Positions 35,077 through 44,698 of a stretch of DNA of 64,000 nucleotides are shown here, piece after piece. The number at the start of each line of letters is the position of its first letter. The stretch's first letter is position 1. Both the position numbers and the translations under genes were made by a program. Source of the DNA: Candidatus Nitrosopumilus sp. (GTDB taxonomy: Archaea > Thermoproteota > Nitrososphaeria > Nitrososphaerales > Nitrosopumilaceae); assembly GCA_013215285.1 (NCBI GenBank), contig JABSRD010000001.1:515198-579197 (forward strand), read 5' to 3'. The notes beneath the pieces are model-generated. The model ran no database searches, was not told where the DNA came from, and worked only from the letters and a program-made list of their open reading frames with translations.

Positions 35077-35085
35077 GCTTAAGTT
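35077..35085 (+). promoter_or_regulatory. GCTTAAGTT promoter element 4
   Basis: 30 nt before the ATG at 35107, preceded by CTAAACTCCAACAC, the same upstream flank as element 1. Confidence 0.7.
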
Positions 35086-35106
35086 CATAATTTTTGTAGT
35101 GAATTC

Positions 35107-35280
35107 ATGACAGATGATAGATATGAAACAATATCAATTGAATCAAAAATTAGAGAGGGCGTTTTTCATAAAGTCATTAAAGATTTAGAAACAGGAAAAG
35201 CTGTGTCTTGTTCTTGTGGGTGTTGGAGTAAGGGAAACAAGCCTTGTGCAGCCATGAAGAGTATCGGTTATGAAAGTTAG
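35107..35280 (+). CDS. 57-aa cysteine-rich protein
   Basis: MTDDRYETISIESKIREG, then a helical stretch and a C-terminal SCSCGCWSKGNKPCAAMKS cluster of four cysteines. Probably metal-binding. The start is supported by the shared GCTTAAGTT promoter. Confidence 0.55.
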   Translation: MTDDRYETISIESKIREGVFHKVIKDLETGKAVSCSCGCWSKGNKPCAAMKSIGYES

Positions 35281-35448
35281 AAAATGAAACCTGTAATAAT
35301 TATCCCCAATACCATTTATTTTTCTTTTTAGAGGATTTCTCAAGATTATTATCAAAAGTAACCATGTAGAATATTTTTTTTAAGAATAGGTTTTACTTGC
35401 ATATCCATAAAAGTATGAACTTAAAGATATTCCTCTTTTTTTGATCAA

Positions 35449-35457
35449 GCTTAAGTT
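35449..35457 (+). promoter_or_regulatory. GCTTAAGTT promoter element 5
   Basis: 30 nt before the TTG at 35479, within TTTTTTTGATCAAGCTTAAGTT. Confidence 0.65.
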
Positions 35458-35478
35458 CCTAGAAAATTTACTATTGTA

Positions 35479-35703
35479 TTGAATAAACGGCGTATAGGGG
35501 TAGCTTTGATAATTATTTCAGCCATCATTGGAATTATTATTGTAAGCTTGGATAGTTTTCCAGAAAAGGCAATTATGCCACTTTTAGTAATTAGTGGTAT
35601 TGTTTTTGTCAGTGGTATTGTTCTGCTAAATTACAAAGCAAAACATTCCAAACGGGATAAAGGTAATTTCAGAAGAACAAACACCAGGTCTTGGGGTGTT
35701 TAA
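35479..35703 (+). CDS. Small two-helix membrane protein
   Basis: 74 aa from TTG, placed 30 nt after GCTTAAGTT. Two membrane helices (GVALIIISAIIGIIIVSL and IMPLLVISGIVFVSGIVLL) and a basic tail (KAKHSKRDKGNFRRTN). Function unknown. Confidence 0.6.
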   Translation: MNKRRIGVALIIISAIIGIIIVSLDSFPEKAIMPLLVISGIVFVSGIVLLNYKAKHSKRDKGNFRRTNTRSWGV

Positions 35704-35817
35704 TTTTCAGGGTCAATAATCTCTAATCTTCATTTTTCCTCTTTTTTTTGAGAATCCTAAAATCTAGTCGATGATTCTCTTCTCTTAATATTGATGATGT
35801 AGTTGAGGAGATTGTAG

Positions 35818-36930
35818 ATGACTCTTCAAATGAATTTACTAATTGCAGGAGTTGCTGTTTTGTGTTTTGCAGCTCTTGTTTTTGTTCCATGGGATGAAGA
35901 AACGATTACGCCAAAAATTGTTAATACTCCAGTAGAAAAAATAGTTTCAGATATTGATGAGCCAATAATTAGTAATTTTGAGCAATGCATTGCTGCAGGT
36001 AATCCTGCAATGGAATCACATCCACGACAATGTAGAACTAGTGATGGAGAACATTTCGTAGAAGATATTTCTATTCAATCATCTGGAGTTTTCCTTGAAT
36101 CTATGAAGTATACCAAAAATGCTCCTATCATTGATGAGAAAAAAGGCTATTTTGTAGATGAGATTGCAGATGGAATTTACTGGTTAGTTGCAAGTGGTTA
36201 TCAAGTGATGTTTCTAACAACAGGTGAGGGAGTAATTGTTATTGATGCGCCACAACCAATTGGAGAAAAATACCTTCAAGCAATTCAAGAAGTAACTGAT
36301 GAACCCATCACTCACATGATTTATTCTCATTCTCATGCTGATCACACAGGAGCTGCGGGTCAAATCTTTCCATCAAACATTGAATACATTGCACACCAAG
36401 ATACTGCAGATATTCTAGTTTCTGAAAATGATCCTAACAGACCAATTCCAACTATAACATTTGATGATACGTATACTCTATCTGTGGGGAATCAAGTTTT
36501 GGAGTTGTCATACATTGGAGCGTTTCATTCTGAAGGTGATATGATAATTTTAGCACCAAAACAAAAGGTTGTCATGGCAGTTGATTTGTTTCATCCAGAT
36601 GCTGCTCCATACAGAGCATTTGGAGTTACAGTAAATCTTGATACACATATTGAAGCTCACGATACACTAGTGAATGATTTTGATTTTGATGTACTAATTT
36701 CTGGACATGAGCAAATTTTGGGAACAAAAAATCACATAAAGATAGACAAGGAATTTGTTTTATCTATGATGGATATTACTACTCAGGCAATTGGAATGGT
36801 TTCATCAGATGAGGTAATTCAGAGATGCGTTGATGATACAATGGAGCAATGGCAAGGAAAATTAAATGACCTTGAAAAATATATGGTTGAGCATTGTACT
36901 GCTATGAAAGAATATGTTTTATCTCAATAG
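35818..36930 (+). CDS. Membrane-anchored metallo-beta-lactamase-fold hydrolase
   Basis: 370 aa. An N-terminal membrane anchor or signal (LLIAGVAVLCFAALVFV) is followed by a small FEQCIAAGNPAMESHPRQCRTSDGEHF module, also found in other secreted proteins, and an MBL domain. The metal ligands are HSHADH (171-176), HSEGDM, FHPD and GHEQ. It is predicted to act outside the membrane. MBL-fold enzymes hydrolyse many substrates (lactams, thioesters, lactones), so the substrate cannot be stated. A TATA-like TCTTAATATTG about 32 nt upstream supports the start. Confidence 0.85.
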   Translation: MTLQMNLLIAGVAVLCFAALVFVPWDEETITPKIVNTPVEKIVSDIDEPIISNFEQCIAAGNPAMESHPRQCRTSDGEHFVEDISIQSSGVFLESMKYTKNAPIIDEKKGYFVDEIADGIYWLVASGYQVMFLTTGEGVIVIDAPQPIGEKYLQAIQEVTDEPITHMIYSHSHADHTGAAGQIFPSNIEYIAHQDTADILVSENDPNRPIPTITFDDTYTLSVGNQVLELSYIGAFHSEGDMIILAPKQKVVMAVDLFHPDAAPYRAFGVTVNLDTHIEAHDTLVNDFDFDVLISGHEQILGTKNHIKIDKEFVLSMMDITTQAIGMVSSDEVIQRCVDDTMEQWQGKLNDLEKYMVEHCTAMKEYVLSQ

Positions 36931-37017
36931 TTTGTACTAAAAGAAATGACTGAGAAAAAATCAAAGAAAAAAGACGGTCAATTACCCATTAGTCAAAGAG
37001 AAAATGGATATTAGAAA

Positions 37018-37212
37018 ATGAAACCTAACGGATTATTGATATTCTATCCAGTATTGTTTGGATTAGTAGGCGGCATCATAGCATATTTTAGAATTATAAA
37101 TAAAGATAAAGATCTTGCAACTGCATTATTGAAAATAGGAGGAGGTGTAACTGCATTATGGATTGTTGTAATAATTGCTATATTCCTAATATTCTATTCT
37201 GACTTTATCTAA
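37018..37212 (+). CDS. Small two-helix membrane protein
   Basis: 64 aa with two hydrophobic helices (LLIFYPVLFGLVGGIIAYF, GVTALWIVVIIAIFLIFYSDF) joined by a short charged loop (RIINKDKDLATALL). Unknown function. Confidence 0.6.
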   Translation: MKPNGLLIFYPVLFGLVGGIIAYFRIINKDKDLATALLKIGGGVTALWIVVIIAIFLIFYSDFI

Positions 37213-37267
37213 ATAGTGGATTTTGTAATCTATGTAATTAATTGAACTCAAAGATGGATGTTAAAAA

Positions 37268-40141
37268 TTATTCAATCAATATTGCAGGCTTGAATGGTCT
37301 TGCATGTCGTGCTTTTCCTTTAGGATCATAAATGTCAGAATCACTCTCTGAATACACAATAACTTCTACCCCAAATTCACTCTTACCGATACTTGCTAAC
37401 TCAGATTTTAGAAATTCCTTTTCATTAAATGAATTAGACTCAAGCTTCATTTTTTTAATCTCTTCTGATTCTGAATGCAAATCTTTAATCACCTTTTGAA
37501 TGTAATCAGGCATTTTTTTTGCATTACTAGTTTCAGGATCTGCAATTAGTTCCTTCATTACTGTTCCCATATTGTTTTGACCACCAACCATTATACTCAA
37601 AATTTTTCTATACACTGTTAATTTGAATTCATCAGAATTTACATAGATTACAATCTTTTTTGGATTAATCTTTGTAACTTTGAGAATATTTGCAATATCA
37701 TTAATCGTTCCTTTGAGTAATTCCTCAGATTGAATGGATGTGGAATCAACGTCATCTATACAATATGCAGGCCATTGACTCTTTGATGCCAAACCTTCAT
37801 TCCCTAATTTTTCCCACATCTCATCAACTACATGTGGTGCAAACGGTGATAACATTGCTATTCTAGCTGAATTAATCTTGTATAGAATTCCTGAAACGTT
37901 TTCTCTTCCTTTAGCTTGAACTCTTTTTGCATACCAGCTCAAATCAGATTCAAATGAAAATAAAATATCATGGAGTGCTTCTCGTAATCTCATCTTCTCA
38001 ATTGATTCAGTAACCATTCCAATCAAGATTTGAGATTTTGATAAAATCCATTTATCTTCTGCCTCTAATGTTCCAATTGTGTCATTTTTGAGCCTAGAGC
38101 ATTCCTCTAGTAGTGATTCTAGCTTACTTTGAATTCCTATTACTGACTCCATGTTAAAATCAGCATCCTGCAATAACTCAGCTGATGATATGATGGCCAA
38201 TCTAATTGGGTCTGCTCCATGATCTCTAATTGCTGCTCTTAATGGAATAATATTTCCCATACTCTTTGACATTTTAGCACCATCCATCATTATTGAACCA
38301 TTAACTACAATTTCCTGTGGCCATAATTTTCTCTCAAATATTGCAACATGATTTAAAACAAAAAATGACAAATGGTTCTGTACCAAATCTCTACCTGAAT
38401 GTCGTGAATCAACAGGATAGAAATATTGAAACTCTTTTTTCATTATGGTAATTACATCTTCAGTTAGTTTGGATGAATCAGCAGCTAGAGTAACATCTCC
38501 TTTGTCTAACAAAATGTAATCAAAGAATTCGCGAGTTAAATTCTCAGCATTAACTGTTCCATCATTTACAAATCTAGATATGGTATAGTATGCCATGTAA
38601 ATTACAGAATCAGAAAGACTTTCAACAATCCAATCCTTATCCCATGGTAGTTTTGTTCCCAATCCTTGCTGTCTTGCACATGCCCTTTCATGTAACCAAT
38701 CAATTACCTCTTTGAATTCTGTTCTGATATTACTTGGAAGAATGTTCATCTCATCAAAACAATTACGAGCTTGCTCCTTCCATTCCTCATCCCCGTAATT
38801 CAAAAACCATTGATTGTTCAAAATTTTCACAACACATTCAGTTCCACATCTACAATGCACTGGAGCATTCTCAAGTACTGGGAATTTTTCTAAATGTTTA
38901 CTCTCAGCTAACCAAGCTCGTACTTTATCTCGGCCAAACTGTACCTTTTCATTATTGAAATCTCCACATCGCTCATTTAATTTTCCATCAGTAAACTCTT
39001 TGAGGTATAATTCCTTTGTAGCCTCCTCTAGTTTTTCATCAGATTGATTAGTCACTCCCAATTTTTCACAAATCTCTTTTGCAGGAAACTCACCATATCC
39101 AGGTGTAGTAATGATGGATATTGGCTTGATTAACTGGTATTCTGAGCCTAGAGGTTGGTCTTTCTTAAAATCAACTAGTGCTTGGTAGTCTTTTGGTGCG
39201 TGGCCAGGCACTGACATTACTAATCCTGTACCCATTCCAGGCTCTACAAAGTCTGCTGGTAGAATTGGAATGTCTCGTCCATCATGGTTTTTGGCATATT
39301 TCCCAATGATATCTCCACCTGCAATATCACCATCCTCTGTTATCTCTTTATCAAAGAACTGTAACTTGTATGCACATTCTTTTGATACAATCCATTTTTC
39401 ATTATCAACTGTTAATTTTTTGTATGTTACATTTGGATTAACCCACAAGTTTGTCACACCAAAGATTGTTTCAGGACGTAATGTTGTAACTGGGAAAATA
39501 AATTCACCAAAGACAAATTTTACTAGGAAATTTTTATCATCAATCTTTGGTTCAACATCCCCCATTGTATCGTGTTGTGATACTGGATTACTATCATTAG
39601 GACACCATCCAACTGGATGACTCCCTTGAATGATTTTACCATTCTCTTTTAGTGTTGTAATTTGCCACTCGATAAATTTTTGATAACCTGGAACTATAGT
39701 TGTAAACTCTCTCCTCCAATCAATGGAATAACCCATCTCAATCATTCCTGATTTTATTTCTTCATGGAAATAATCTGCAATCTTTATTGGTTCAACAAAT
39801 GTTTTGATAGCGTCTTCTGGGACATGGTACACGTTTCTTAACCCATCAAGGATTTTTTTTCCCCCAGCTTGAATTCTTTTTGCCATGCCAAGAACTGGTG
39901 TTCCTGTATAATGGAATCCCATTGGAAATAGTACATTGTACCCTTTCATTCTATAGTATCTTGCATGAACATCAGCTAGTGTGTATGTTCGCCCATGTCC
40001 AATATGTTGTGGAGAGTTTGGATACGGATATGCAACTGTAATGAATTTTTTTGGTTTTTCATTTGGGCTTGTCTCAAAATCTTTTGATTCAATCCATCTG
40101 TTACGCCATTTAGTTTCTATTTCATTCCAGTTTATTGTCAT
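37268..40141 (-). CDS. leuS: Leucyl-tRNA synthetase (archaeal type)
   Basis: A 957-aa class I synthetase that charges tRNA-Leu. ATP-site motifs are YPYPNSPQHIGHG (HIGH) and GAKMSKSMGN (KMSKS). The editing domain lies between (TLRPETIFGVTNLWVNP, GTGLVMSVPGHAPKDY). The archaeal/eukaryotic architecture, with a C-terminal extension after the anticodon domain, is present. It is co-directional with alaS, 4 nt after its stop, and probably co-transcribed. Confidence 0.96.
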   Translation of the reverse strand: MTINWNEIETKWRNRWIESKDFETSPNEKPKKFITVAYPYPNSPQHIGHGRTYTLADVHARYYRMKGYNVLFPMGFHYTGTPVLGMAKRIQAGGKKILDGLRNVYHVPEDAIKTFVEPIKIADYFHEEIKSGMIEMGYSIDWRREFTTIVPGYQKFIEWQITTLKENGKIIQGSHPVGWCPNDSNPVSQHDTMGDVEPKIDDKNFLVKFVFGEFIFPVTTLRPETIFGVTNLWVNPNVTYKKLTVDNEKWIVSKECAYKLQFFDKEITEDGDIAGGDIIGKYAKNHDGRDIPILPADFVEPGMGTGLVMSVPGHAPKDYQALVDFKKDQPLGSEYQLIKPISIITTPGYGEFPAKEICEKLGVTNQSDEKLEEATKELYLKEFTDGKLNERCGDFNNEKVQFGRDKVRAWLAESKHLEKFPVLENAPVHCRCGTECVVKILNNQWFLNYGDEEWKEQARNCFDEMNILPSNIRTEFKEVIDWLHERACARQQGLGTKLPWDKDWIVESLSDSVIYMAYYTISRFVNDGTVNAENLTREFFDYILLDKGDVTLAADSSKLTEDVITIMKKEFQYFYPVDSRHSGRDLVQNHLSFFVLNHVAIFERKLWPQEIVVNGSIMMDGAKMSKSMGNIIPLRAAIRDHGADPIRLAIISSAELLQDADFNMESVIGIQSKLESLLEECSRLKNDTIGTLEAEDKWILSKSQILIGMVTESIEKMRLREALHDILFSFESDLSWYAKRVQAKGRENVSGILYKINSARIAMLSPFAPHVVDEMWEKLGNEGLASKSQWPAYCIDDVDSTSIQSEELLKGTINDIANILKVTKINPKKIVIYVNSDEFKLTVYRKILSIMVGGQNNMGTVMKELIADPETSNAKKMPDYIQKVIKDLHSESEEIKKMKLESNSFNEKEFLKSELASIGKSEFGVEVIVYSESDSDIYDPKGKARHARPFKPAILIE

Positions 40142-40145
40142 AATA

Positions 40146-42812
40146 TTATCCTAAAATCATTGATTTTGCTTTAATTATTGCCTGCTCTTTTTTAGATGTG
40201 TCTTTTCCTCCACCTTGAGCAAATTTGGCATCTCCACCACCAGAACCTCCTAAAATTGATGATATTTCCTTGGCAATTGAGCCTGCATCAACCCCTGATG
40301 ACTCTCCTGCAAATATCATTACTCGAATGGTAGGCCCTGCTTCAAAAATTCCACAATATGCAGCCTTTTCATCTTTAACTAATTTCTTACCAAAATTTTG
40401 ATGGAAATAATCATCATATGATTCACTTGCAGTAAAGCACAATTTGTTACTAACAGTAATTCCATCAATCTCACCTGACTCCCCAGCTAGAATCTTTTCT
40501 AATAAAATGGGAATTTGGTCTCTAGCTTTTTGTTTATTTTCTTCTCGTAATTTTTCTTTAATCTCTTTTTGAGCAGACTCATCCTTATTTTTTGATTGAA
40601 TTATTTCTTGTTGCTTTACATATTCTACAGCAGTAGGACCTGAAACAAATTCCAATCTCACTACTCCATCTTGAATTCGTTTAGTTCTAGTAATTTTGAT
40701 TAGTTCAATCTCTTTTGTTTTCTTTACGTGTGTTCCACCACATGCTTCTACATCAAAGTCCTCAATTGATACAATTCGTACTGACTTTACTGGAACTACT
40801 CCTCCCTGGTAAATTTTGAATCCATATTTTTGCTCAGCTGCTCCTCTGTCATAATTTTGTATAGTTACATCCATGTTTTTTACAACAATTTCATTTGCAG
40901 CTTTTTCAATATCTGCTACTTGTTGTTTTGTTAATGATGAATGGTGAGTAATGTCTAATCTGGCATGATCATCATCTTTGAATGCAGAGTGTTGCCAAAT
41001 CCATGAACCCAACACTCCTCTAGCTGATGAATTTAGAATGTGTGTACTGGTGTGGTTCTTTGTAATGTTTGAACGACGTGTTACATCTACTTTACATGAT
41101 ACCACATCTCCCTCTTTTGGAATTCCACCTTCTAATTCATGTAGAATAATTCCACCATGCTTATTGACATCAACTACTTTGAATCCTGCAATACTACCAT
41201 GGTCTGGTTCTTGTCCTCCACCACATGCGTAAAATGATGTCTTATTCAACACCACTCCTTTTTCAAACACTTTGAGGATTGTAGCTTCAAACTCCATTGG
41301 ATCATCTTTGTAAAATAGCATTTCCGTCTCTGCAATTCCTTCCAGTTCTAATTGCTCCATTGGTTTTTTCTTATCTGACTGGTGCAAGTCTGAGAGTTTC
41401 TCATAAAATGATGAAGGGATTTCAGAAATTACATCAATCTCTCTGAGATACTCTGGTGTAATTCCATCTGATTCGTATAGTGTGATTAACTCATCAACTG
41501 ATGGCGTCCCTTTATCACGAATTTTATCAGCTTTTTTCTTCATGTGACCTTTGGATTCAACATATCTTTGGGATTCTAATGCTAGTATGATTTTGACATC
41601 TGCTCTCTTCTCATCTAGTTCAGGATAGGTATCCTTGAGATAGTCAATGTGCATATCAACTAACTCATCAATGTCTAGTTTGAGATTCATTCTATCCATT
41701 GTTCCATTGATTCGTCGTAACATCATTCGCAAGTTATATCCGCCACCAACATTACTTGGCAATGCACCATCACTAATTGCAAAAATCAATGTTCTCAAAT
41801 GATCAGCAATTAGATACATTCCTTCTAGTGGTGTAATGATTCTACTAACTTGATCATCAGTTAATCCTGCAGAACTAACTGCACGTTTTCTTACCTCATT
41901 TAGATCATCGAATTTTTCTAGATTTTTAGCAATAGCTGTAAAGTAATTTCTCAACATCTCTGTATCTGATTGGATTCCAATTTTTTCCATCAGATGATTA
42001 GTGATTGGACCAAAACAGCAGTCATATGCAGTAGGTGTTCCCTTTGTAATCCATGCAAATCGCTCAAGACCTGCACCCATGTCAATTACTCGCTGGTCTA
42101 GTGTAGTATGCTTCCCTAATTCACCTTGGAATTCAGTAAATACTGCATTTCCAAGCTCCAATCCCCTAACAAAATATTCCAATGATGGACCAAATGAACC
42201 TCCTCCAGCCCATACATCTTCAACAAACACCACTTCTTCTTTTTTAATTCCAAATTGATCAGTTAGTAATCTAAAATCCAAATCAACGCATTCATCTTTC
42301 CAATATCCTCCAGTATCTGGAACACTGTGTTGTCCTATCATACAAAAAGACGAAAAGTGTCTACCTGTAACACCTACATTTTCTAAATCTTTGAAACGCA
42401 AACAAGTTTGTGGAACTACTAGTGGGTTTGCTGGAAACTCAAAGACTACTTTTGATCCCATCACTCTTTGAAAATCTACAATTGATGCAATTGTAAAATA
42501 CAAATCATCACGCCAACGACATACAACTGGATATCTACTAACTGAAGTATGATTATTTTTTACAAAAAATTCTTCAACTTGTTTCCAAGCTTGTGTATAA
42601 TCAAATCGCTTTGTAGTTGGTGGTTCTCCGATGAATGAGTATGTATCATCTGCATCATCAGGACATAATGTTCTACCAGAGTCTAGTGTCCAAAAGAACC
42701 TGCTACATTTTGAGCAAGCCTTTCTAACAAAACCCTGTTCTTGGAATAATTTGACTTTGTAATATTTGTCAGGATCTGCTGAAAATTCCTTTAGAATCTG
42801 ATTTTTGTCCAA
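40146..42812 (-). CDS. alaS: Alanyl-tRNA synthetase (archaeal type)
   Basis: 888 aa. N-terminal archaeal zinc-containing region (CSKCSRFFWTLDSGRTLC), class II catalytic core (YFTIASIVDFQRVMGSKVVFEFPANPL, GAGLERFAW), editing domain with the NHTSTHIL and CGGTHV zinc-ligand motifs, and the C-terminal Gly-rich DHHA1-type domain (GGSGGGDAKFAQGGG). It charges tRNA-Ala and clears mischarged Ser/Gly. Its promoter contains three tandem copies of an ATTATGACCGGTT motif. Confidence 0.97.
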   Translation of the reverse strand: MDKNQILKEFSADPDKYYKVKLFQEQGFVRKACSKCSRFFWTLDSGRTLCPDDADDTYSFIGEPPTTKRFDYTQAWKQVEEFFVKNNHTSVSRYPVVCRWRDDLYFTIASIVDFQRVMGSKVVFEFPANPLVVPQTCLRFKDLENVGVTGRHFSSFCMIGQHSVPDTGGYWKDECVDLDFRLLTDQFGIKKEEVVFVEDVWAGGGSFGPSLEYFVRGLELGNAVFTEFQGELGKHTTLDQRVIDMGAGLERFAWITKGTPTAYDCCFGPITNHLMEKIGIQSDTEMLRNYFTAIAKNLEKFDDLNEVRKRAVSSAGLTDDQVSRIITPLEGMYLIADHLRTLIFAISDGALPSNVGGGYNLRMMLRRINGTMDRMNLKLDIDELVDMHIDYLKDTYPELDEKRADVKIILALESQRYVESKGHMKKKADKIRDKGTPSVDELITLYESDGITPEYLREIDVISEIPSSFYEKLSDLHQSDKKKPMEQLELEGIAETEMLFYKDDPMEFEATILKVFEKGVVLNKTSFYACGGGQEPDHGSIAGFKVVDVNKHGGIILHELEGGIPKEGDVVSCKVDVTRRSNITKNHTSTHILNSSARGVLGSWIWQHSAFKDDDHARLDITHHSSLTKQQVADIEKAANEIVVKNMDVTIQNYDRGAAEQKYGFKIYQGGVVPVKSVRIVSIEDFDVEACGGTHVKKTKEIELIKITRTKRIQDGVVRLEFVSGPTAVEYVKQQEIIQSKNKDESAQKEIKEKLREENKQKARDQIPILLEKILAGESGEIDGITVSNKLCFTASESYDDYFHQNFGKKLVKDEKAAYCGIFEAGPTIRVMIFAGESSGVDAGSIAKEISSILGGSGGGDAKFAQGGGKDTSKKEQAIIKAKSMILG

Positions 42813-43236
42813 TGTTGTGACTGTTTTTGCCCGATATTAAGAATTGTCGATAAATGATAGATTAAATATTCATTGACAACCGGTCATAATGTTCCTAAAC
42901 CGACCTTTACAACCGGTCATAATGTTCCTAAACCGACCTTTACAACCGGTCATAATTGCGGTCCTAATTACCTGAAACACAATTCATTCGTAAACGACAA
43001 AATCAATTCAAAAATTAATTTCTGCAAAATAACACAAAACTACTTTTCATACATTTCATTTTCATTCTTGAAAAAACCCCGAATTCCTGAATACTCGAAT
43101 TTACTCCTGAAAAACCATTTCAAAACTAATCATTTCATGAATTCATGCCTGAAAAGCTTTCTTTTTTCATACCTGAACAAGTGTGTATCATATTTTGAAG
43201 TATTGAAATGCAGAAATAATTTTTTTCAGAAACTAA
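42813..43236. promoter_or_regulatory. alaS upstream region: TATA box, tandem operator motifs, AT-rich spacer
   Basis: Intergenic stretch of 424 bp. Near alaS it has a minus-strand TATA-like AATATTTAAT (42861-42870) and then the repeat array (42875-42955). The rest to 43236 is AT-rich, with CCTGAA at 42971, 43086, 43106, 43148 and 43172. An ORF from 42873 spans it on the plus strand, but it runs through the operator repeats and has no coding look, so I do not call a gene here. Confidence 0.6.
42876..42955. repeat. 33-bp tandem repeat with ATTATGACCGGTT motif (2.5 copies)
   Basis: Two full 33-bp units of ACAACCGGTCATAATGTTCC plus TAAACCGACCTTT and a partial third. On the minus strand each starts with the ATTATGACCGGTT motif; the copy next to the TATA box is separated from it as in the promoter at 47765. 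Confidence 0.9.
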
Positions 43237-43698
43237 TTATTTTGATCTTTTTACATGTTCTATTGCTTCATCCATTGTAGCCATGTTAGTTATTTTGAAA
43301 AATCGTTCTTTGTGTTCCTTATTTTCTCCCTCCATTCTTTCTTGCTCATCTAGCAAAAACATTATGACTTTACCCTCAAGTGAGTCAGGCTTTATGGCAT
43401 ATTTTCCACGGAAAATTATGTTTTTAGTTCCTGGAAAAATAAAACTTGGTAATAATGCTTTACTGTACGTATTATTATAATATGCAGTTTTAGTTAGTTC
43501 AGTTTTAATTTCTGGTGTTTTGTATTTTTCAGGAGCTTTTGTTTGGATAATTCGTATCTCTTTGGTAATGATGTCCACTCCAAAAAAAGTTCCAGACAAA
43601 GAATCCACATTAATATCTGAATTTTTTAATTGTTTGATTACCTCTTCTAGTCTTTTTACTTCTTTTTCAAGTTCCTGTATTCTTTGTGATTCAGACAT
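43237..43698 (-). CDS. Coiled-coil protein of unknown function
   Basis: 153 aa. The first ~30 residues are a heptad-like coiled coil (RIQELEKEVKRLEEVIKQLK), followed by a beta-rich domain (SGTFFGVDIITKEIRIIQTKAPEKY, FIFPGTKNIIFRGKYAIKPD) and a charged helical tail. Its start overlaps the glycoside hydrolase stop by 8 nt, so it is the third gene of a minus-strand operon. No family recognised. Confidence 0.6.
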   Translation of the reverse strand: MSESQRIQELEKEVKRLEEVIKQLKNSDINVDSLSGTFFGVDIITKEIRIIQTKAPEKYKTPEIKTELTKTAYYNNTYSKALLPSFIFPGTKNIIFRGKYAIKPDSLEGKVIMFLLDEQERMEGENKEHKERFFKITNMATMDEAIEHVKRSK

Positions 43699-44698
43699 TT
43701 TTTAAAAACTCCTTTATCTCATTTATTGCAGGTCTGTGAGTTTCATCTGAATTAATCAGTGCAAGGGGATTGTCTCCTCCCTTGAATCCATACTCCCATA
43801 CAAAGCATCCTGAATATCCAAAGTTTTTAGAATTTTCCAAAAATTTCTTTATTGCAGTTTTTTGTTTAGAATCATTTTTCTCATTTCTGTCTCCCTGACC
43901 GCACTCACCTACAATGTATTCTTTTCTGAGATGTGAAATTGATGGAAGAACACCTTCATTGTCATAATGATGAATATCAAAAAAGTCAACACTGTTTTTG
44001 ATTCTATTGGTAAATTGCTCAAAGACTTCTCTCTGAATCCCACAAGATACTCTATGCCCAGTTTTTGATTTTATGGTGTTACATGCATCATTGATGTATT
44101 CTATTAGATGATCAAACGTAATTCCAGTATCGATATTACCATTACTTGGATCTTTCATAGAACGATCCCGTAAAATCCCATCTGGTTCATTAATCACATC
44201 TACTGCCCAGACTGATTCTGAAATAATTTTTTCAGATAAGATATCAACTGCTGCCTGAAGAAATGTCTCTCGCTTGTCTTTTGTGGTGATTAGTCCATTA
44301 ATTATAGCAGCATATTTTTTTCGAGGATCACCATTAATGGAATCTTTCAAGTCATCAGATAGTATTCCCCATGTATCCATTAGACAAAAGTAAAACTTTA
44401 CGTCATACTTTTTTGCAATAATACATGCCTCACGCAAATTCATAAACATATCAGTTGTAGGATTTAGAACATATCCTCCATGAGAAAATTGTAGTCCTTC
44501 AAACCTCTCAAAGAGCCACAAGCGAACTACCTTTACTCCCATTTCTGAGATATCTTTGATGTATCTCTCAAAGTTTTGTTTTGAAAATGTGGGTTTTGGA
44601 TCATATGATACGTCTTCTTTTCTTGTCATGTTGTATCCAAAGTCATGATCATATTGATCATCAATCCACGGCAGATTAATTCCTACAGTAAAAGTCAT
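43691..44698 (-). CDS. Clan-A (GH5-like) glycoside hydrolase
   Basis: 335 aa TIM-barrel pattern. The catalytic acid/base Glu is in VDVINEPDG (E171), and the nucleophile Glu is in YIVGECGQG (E265). The intervening VSCGIQREVF and FFDIHHYDNEG are the barrel strands, and the N-terminus (VGINLPW) and GVKVVRLWLFE fit cellulase/mannanase-type GH5 relatives. No signal peptide is seen, so it probably acts inside the cell. A glycosidase is unexpected in a chemolithotrophic ammonia oxidiser. It is translationally coupled (ATGA) to the membrane-protein gene before it. Confidence 0.75.
   Translation of the reverse strand: MTFTVGINLPWIDDQYDHDFGYNMTRKEDVSYDPKPTFSKQNFERYIKDISEMGVKVVRLWLFERFEGLQFSHGGYVLNPTTDMFMNLREACIIAKKYDVKFYFCLMDTWGILSDDLKDSINGDPRKKYAAIINGLITTKDKRETFLQAAVDILSEKIISESVWAVDVINEPDGILRDRSMKDPSNGNIDTGITFDHLIEYINDACNTIKSKTGHRVSCGIQREVFEQFTNRIKNSVDFFDIHHYDNEGVLPSISHLRKEYIVGECGQGDRNEKNDSKQKTAIKKFLENSKNFGYSGCFVWEYGFKGGDNPLALINSDETHRPAINEIKEFLKNV

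Noticed and set aside
36946..37014. A 22-codon frame MTEKKSKKKDG between the MBL gene and the next membrane protein
   Set aside because: Too short and without any conserved motif or promoter evidence.
38373..38388. GGTTCTGT sequence inside leuS as another IS end
   Set aside because: Only eight bases match and it lies in an intact essential gene.
42876..42955. 33-bp repeats as a CRISPR array
   Set aside because: The units are head-to-tail with no unique spacers and only 2.5 copies.
42873..43280. A 135-aa plus-strand frame beginning with repeats of TTGHNVPKPTF
   Set aside because: It runs through the tandem operator motif of alaS, and its remaining composition is that of AT-rich non-coding DNA (Phe, Asn, Leu and Lys runs). 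It also overlaps the gene at 43237.
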